From Oligoflexia bacterium (lineage in GTDB: Bacteria; Bdellovibrionota; UBA1018): a stretch of 64,000 nucleotides of DNA. The stretch is taken from positions 1-64,000 of the forward strand of contig CAIZRG010000006.1 in NCBI GenBank assembly GCA_903935335.1, read 5' to 3'. A model generated the notes under the pieces. That model worked only from the letters and a program-made list of their open reading frames with translations. It did no database searches and was not told the DNA's origin. A program made the position numbers and the translations under genes. Position 1 is the first letter of the stretch, and each line of letters opens with the position of its first letter. This document shows, one piece after another, positions 63,217 through 64,000 of this stretch.

Positions 63217-64000
63217 TTAATTCTGAGGCGACAATGTTTGATTAATTTCGTCTAGCAAAGGGTCTGAAGTATCCGGAAGTGGTTTCTCATTTTTTAAAAT
63301 TTCTTCAATCTTTTCAGAAAGTTCACTTGGCAGAACCAAGGTTGAAATTCCCTGTATCTGGACTCTACTTTTGACATCGGTAAAGCTTTTGGTCGGATTT
63401 CCATTGTAACTCAGACTTAAGGATTTTGGATTTGAAACCTGAAACCAGAGTTGGTCTTTTGCTCTGAGGACGAGTGATCTTCCTTTTCGAATGATAAATT
63501 TCCGCATAGGTCTTTCATCAACCTGAAAGCGAACCCAGATATCAGCCAACGCCTTGGACACAATTTTGTACCGGATTTCATTCACGGATAGCCCCACCCC
63601 TGAATCTAAAGGATCCAAAGGATTCGCCCCAGCAACTGAGATCAGATTCACAGGGCTAGGCAAAACAACAGGGCTAGGCAAAACAACAGGGCTAGGCAAA
63701 ACAACAGGGCTAGGCAAAACAACAGGACTAGGTAAAGCAACAGGGCTAGATAAAGCAACAGGGCTAGGCAAAACAACAGGACTAGGTAAAGCAACAGGGC
63801 TAGGTAAAGCAACAGGGCTAGATAAAGCAACAGGACTAGACAAAACAACAGGACTAGTTTTCATGACTCCCAAAGAAGACTTGATAGAAGGTTCAACAAC
63901 GATAGCCGTATGACTCGCCCGAAGTCGATCAATATGGGACTTTCGATGATGATGAAAAGAAGGTTTAAAGAAAAGCATAGCAATACCGCCCAATAGAACA
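63217..64000 (-). CDS. RodZ-like protein, partial at the window edge, with SPVVLP repeat linker
   Basis: The frame is open to the end of the window, so the N-terminus (expected HTH domain) is missing. The visible part begins with the end of a membrane helix (VLLGGIAMLFF). A Lys/His-rich segment follows, then 12 copies of a Ser-Pro-Val repeat (about residues 45-115 from the first visible ATG). The C-terminal DUF4115-like domain (SKALADIWVRFQVDERPMRKFIIRKGRSLVLRAKDQLWFQVSNP) follows, and a short acidic tail. RodZ is a bitopic protein that ties MreB to cell-wall growth. This protein keeps the order helix-linker-DUF4115. Its stop lies by the DnaA-box cluster. Confidence 0.72.
   Translation of the reverse strand, partial: VLLGGIAMLFFKPSFHHHRKSHIDRLRASHTAIVVEPSIKSSLGVMKTSPVVLSSPVALSSPVALPSPVALPSPVVLPSPVALSSPVALPSPVVLPSPVVLPSPVVLPSPVVLPSPVNLISVAGANPLDPLDSGVGLSVNEIRYKIVSKALADIWVRFQVDERPMRKFIIRKGRSLVLRAKDQLWFQVSNPKSLSLSYNGNPTKSFTDVKSRVQIQGISTLVLPSELSEKIEEILKNEKPLPDTSDPLLDEINQTLSPQN
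63651..63855. repeat. 18-bp minisatellite inside the RodZ-like gene
   Basis: About 11-12 tandem copies of the 18-bp unit ctaggcaaaacaacaggg and its variants (aggtaaagc, agataaagc). Each copy encodes six residues (PSPVVL, SSPVAL, PSPVAL on the minus strand). The period is a multiple of three, so copy-number changes keep the frame. It is a coding repeat and not a CRISPR array, as there are no spacers. Confidence 0.9.

Noticed and set aside
63651..63855. Direct repeats that could be a CRISPR array
   Set aside because: The 18-bp units are contiguous, with no spacers, and form a coding repeat in the RodZ-like gene.

Overview
This is a 64 kb piece of a Gram-negative chromosome of moderate-to-low GC. 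It carries lipoprotein signal peptides, outer-membrane beta-barrel proteins, an LptF/LptG permease, a RodZ-like protein, MotA/MotB-type proteins and response regulators with HD-GYP domains. Nothing fixes the species. The mix would suit a Bdellovibrionota or other deltaproteobacteria-like lineage, but that is inference. No rRNA, tRNA or CRISPR array was recognised.

Region 1 (1-2260) is a damaged patch. An IS3-family (IS2-like) transposase pair has inserted into a small lipoprotein gene, whose last codons now read into the element. A Cys-rich reading-frame remnant lies at the window edge.

Region 2 (2261-33188, all minus strand) dominates the window. Five closely packed genes encode a TPR lipoprotein, a MotA-like protein, a MotB/OmpA-like protein, a membrane protein resembling the FliF C-terminus joined to FliG, and a small beta-barrel protein. 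They lie directly upstream of a single 26.2 kb gene for an 8,745-residue predicted lipoprotein. That giant has 26 Ig-like repeats, 5 invasin-type Ig domains and 11 glycine-rich units of about 500 residues. The locus reads as a flagellar-motor-derived module paired with a giant surface adhesin. It resembles in principle the Salmonella SiiAB/SiiE pairing, but has a FliF/FliG-like part and no type I secretion genes. It is the best candidate here for an undescribed system.

Region 3 (33216-43584) is mainly housekeeping: yajQ, rimO and queG on the plus strand, a subtilisin-like lipoprotein gene broken by one in-frame TGA, a thioredoxin-fold/DipZ-C protein and an MFS exporter on the minus strand, then a plus-strand run of split transketolase, MDR dehydrogenase and DUF457 membrane protein.

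Region 4 (43504-56400) mixes transporters and signalling: an APC permease, two 447-residue REC/HD-GYP paralogues, an ankyrin protein, a cytochrome c protein, an Smr protein, a dicarboxylate symporter, small membrane proteins, a GltS-like FMN oxidoreductase, an outer-membrane protein, a CheY-like regulator and a glycine-rich RRM protein, with two strong terminators.

Region 5 (56639-64000) holds a cyclic-nucleotide-binding protein, the pepA-asnS-trmL minus-strand run, a sugar-phosphate transferase overlapping an LptF/LptG permease, a short AT-rich gap with three perfect DnaA boxes, and a partial RodZ-like gene with an 18-bp minisatellite.
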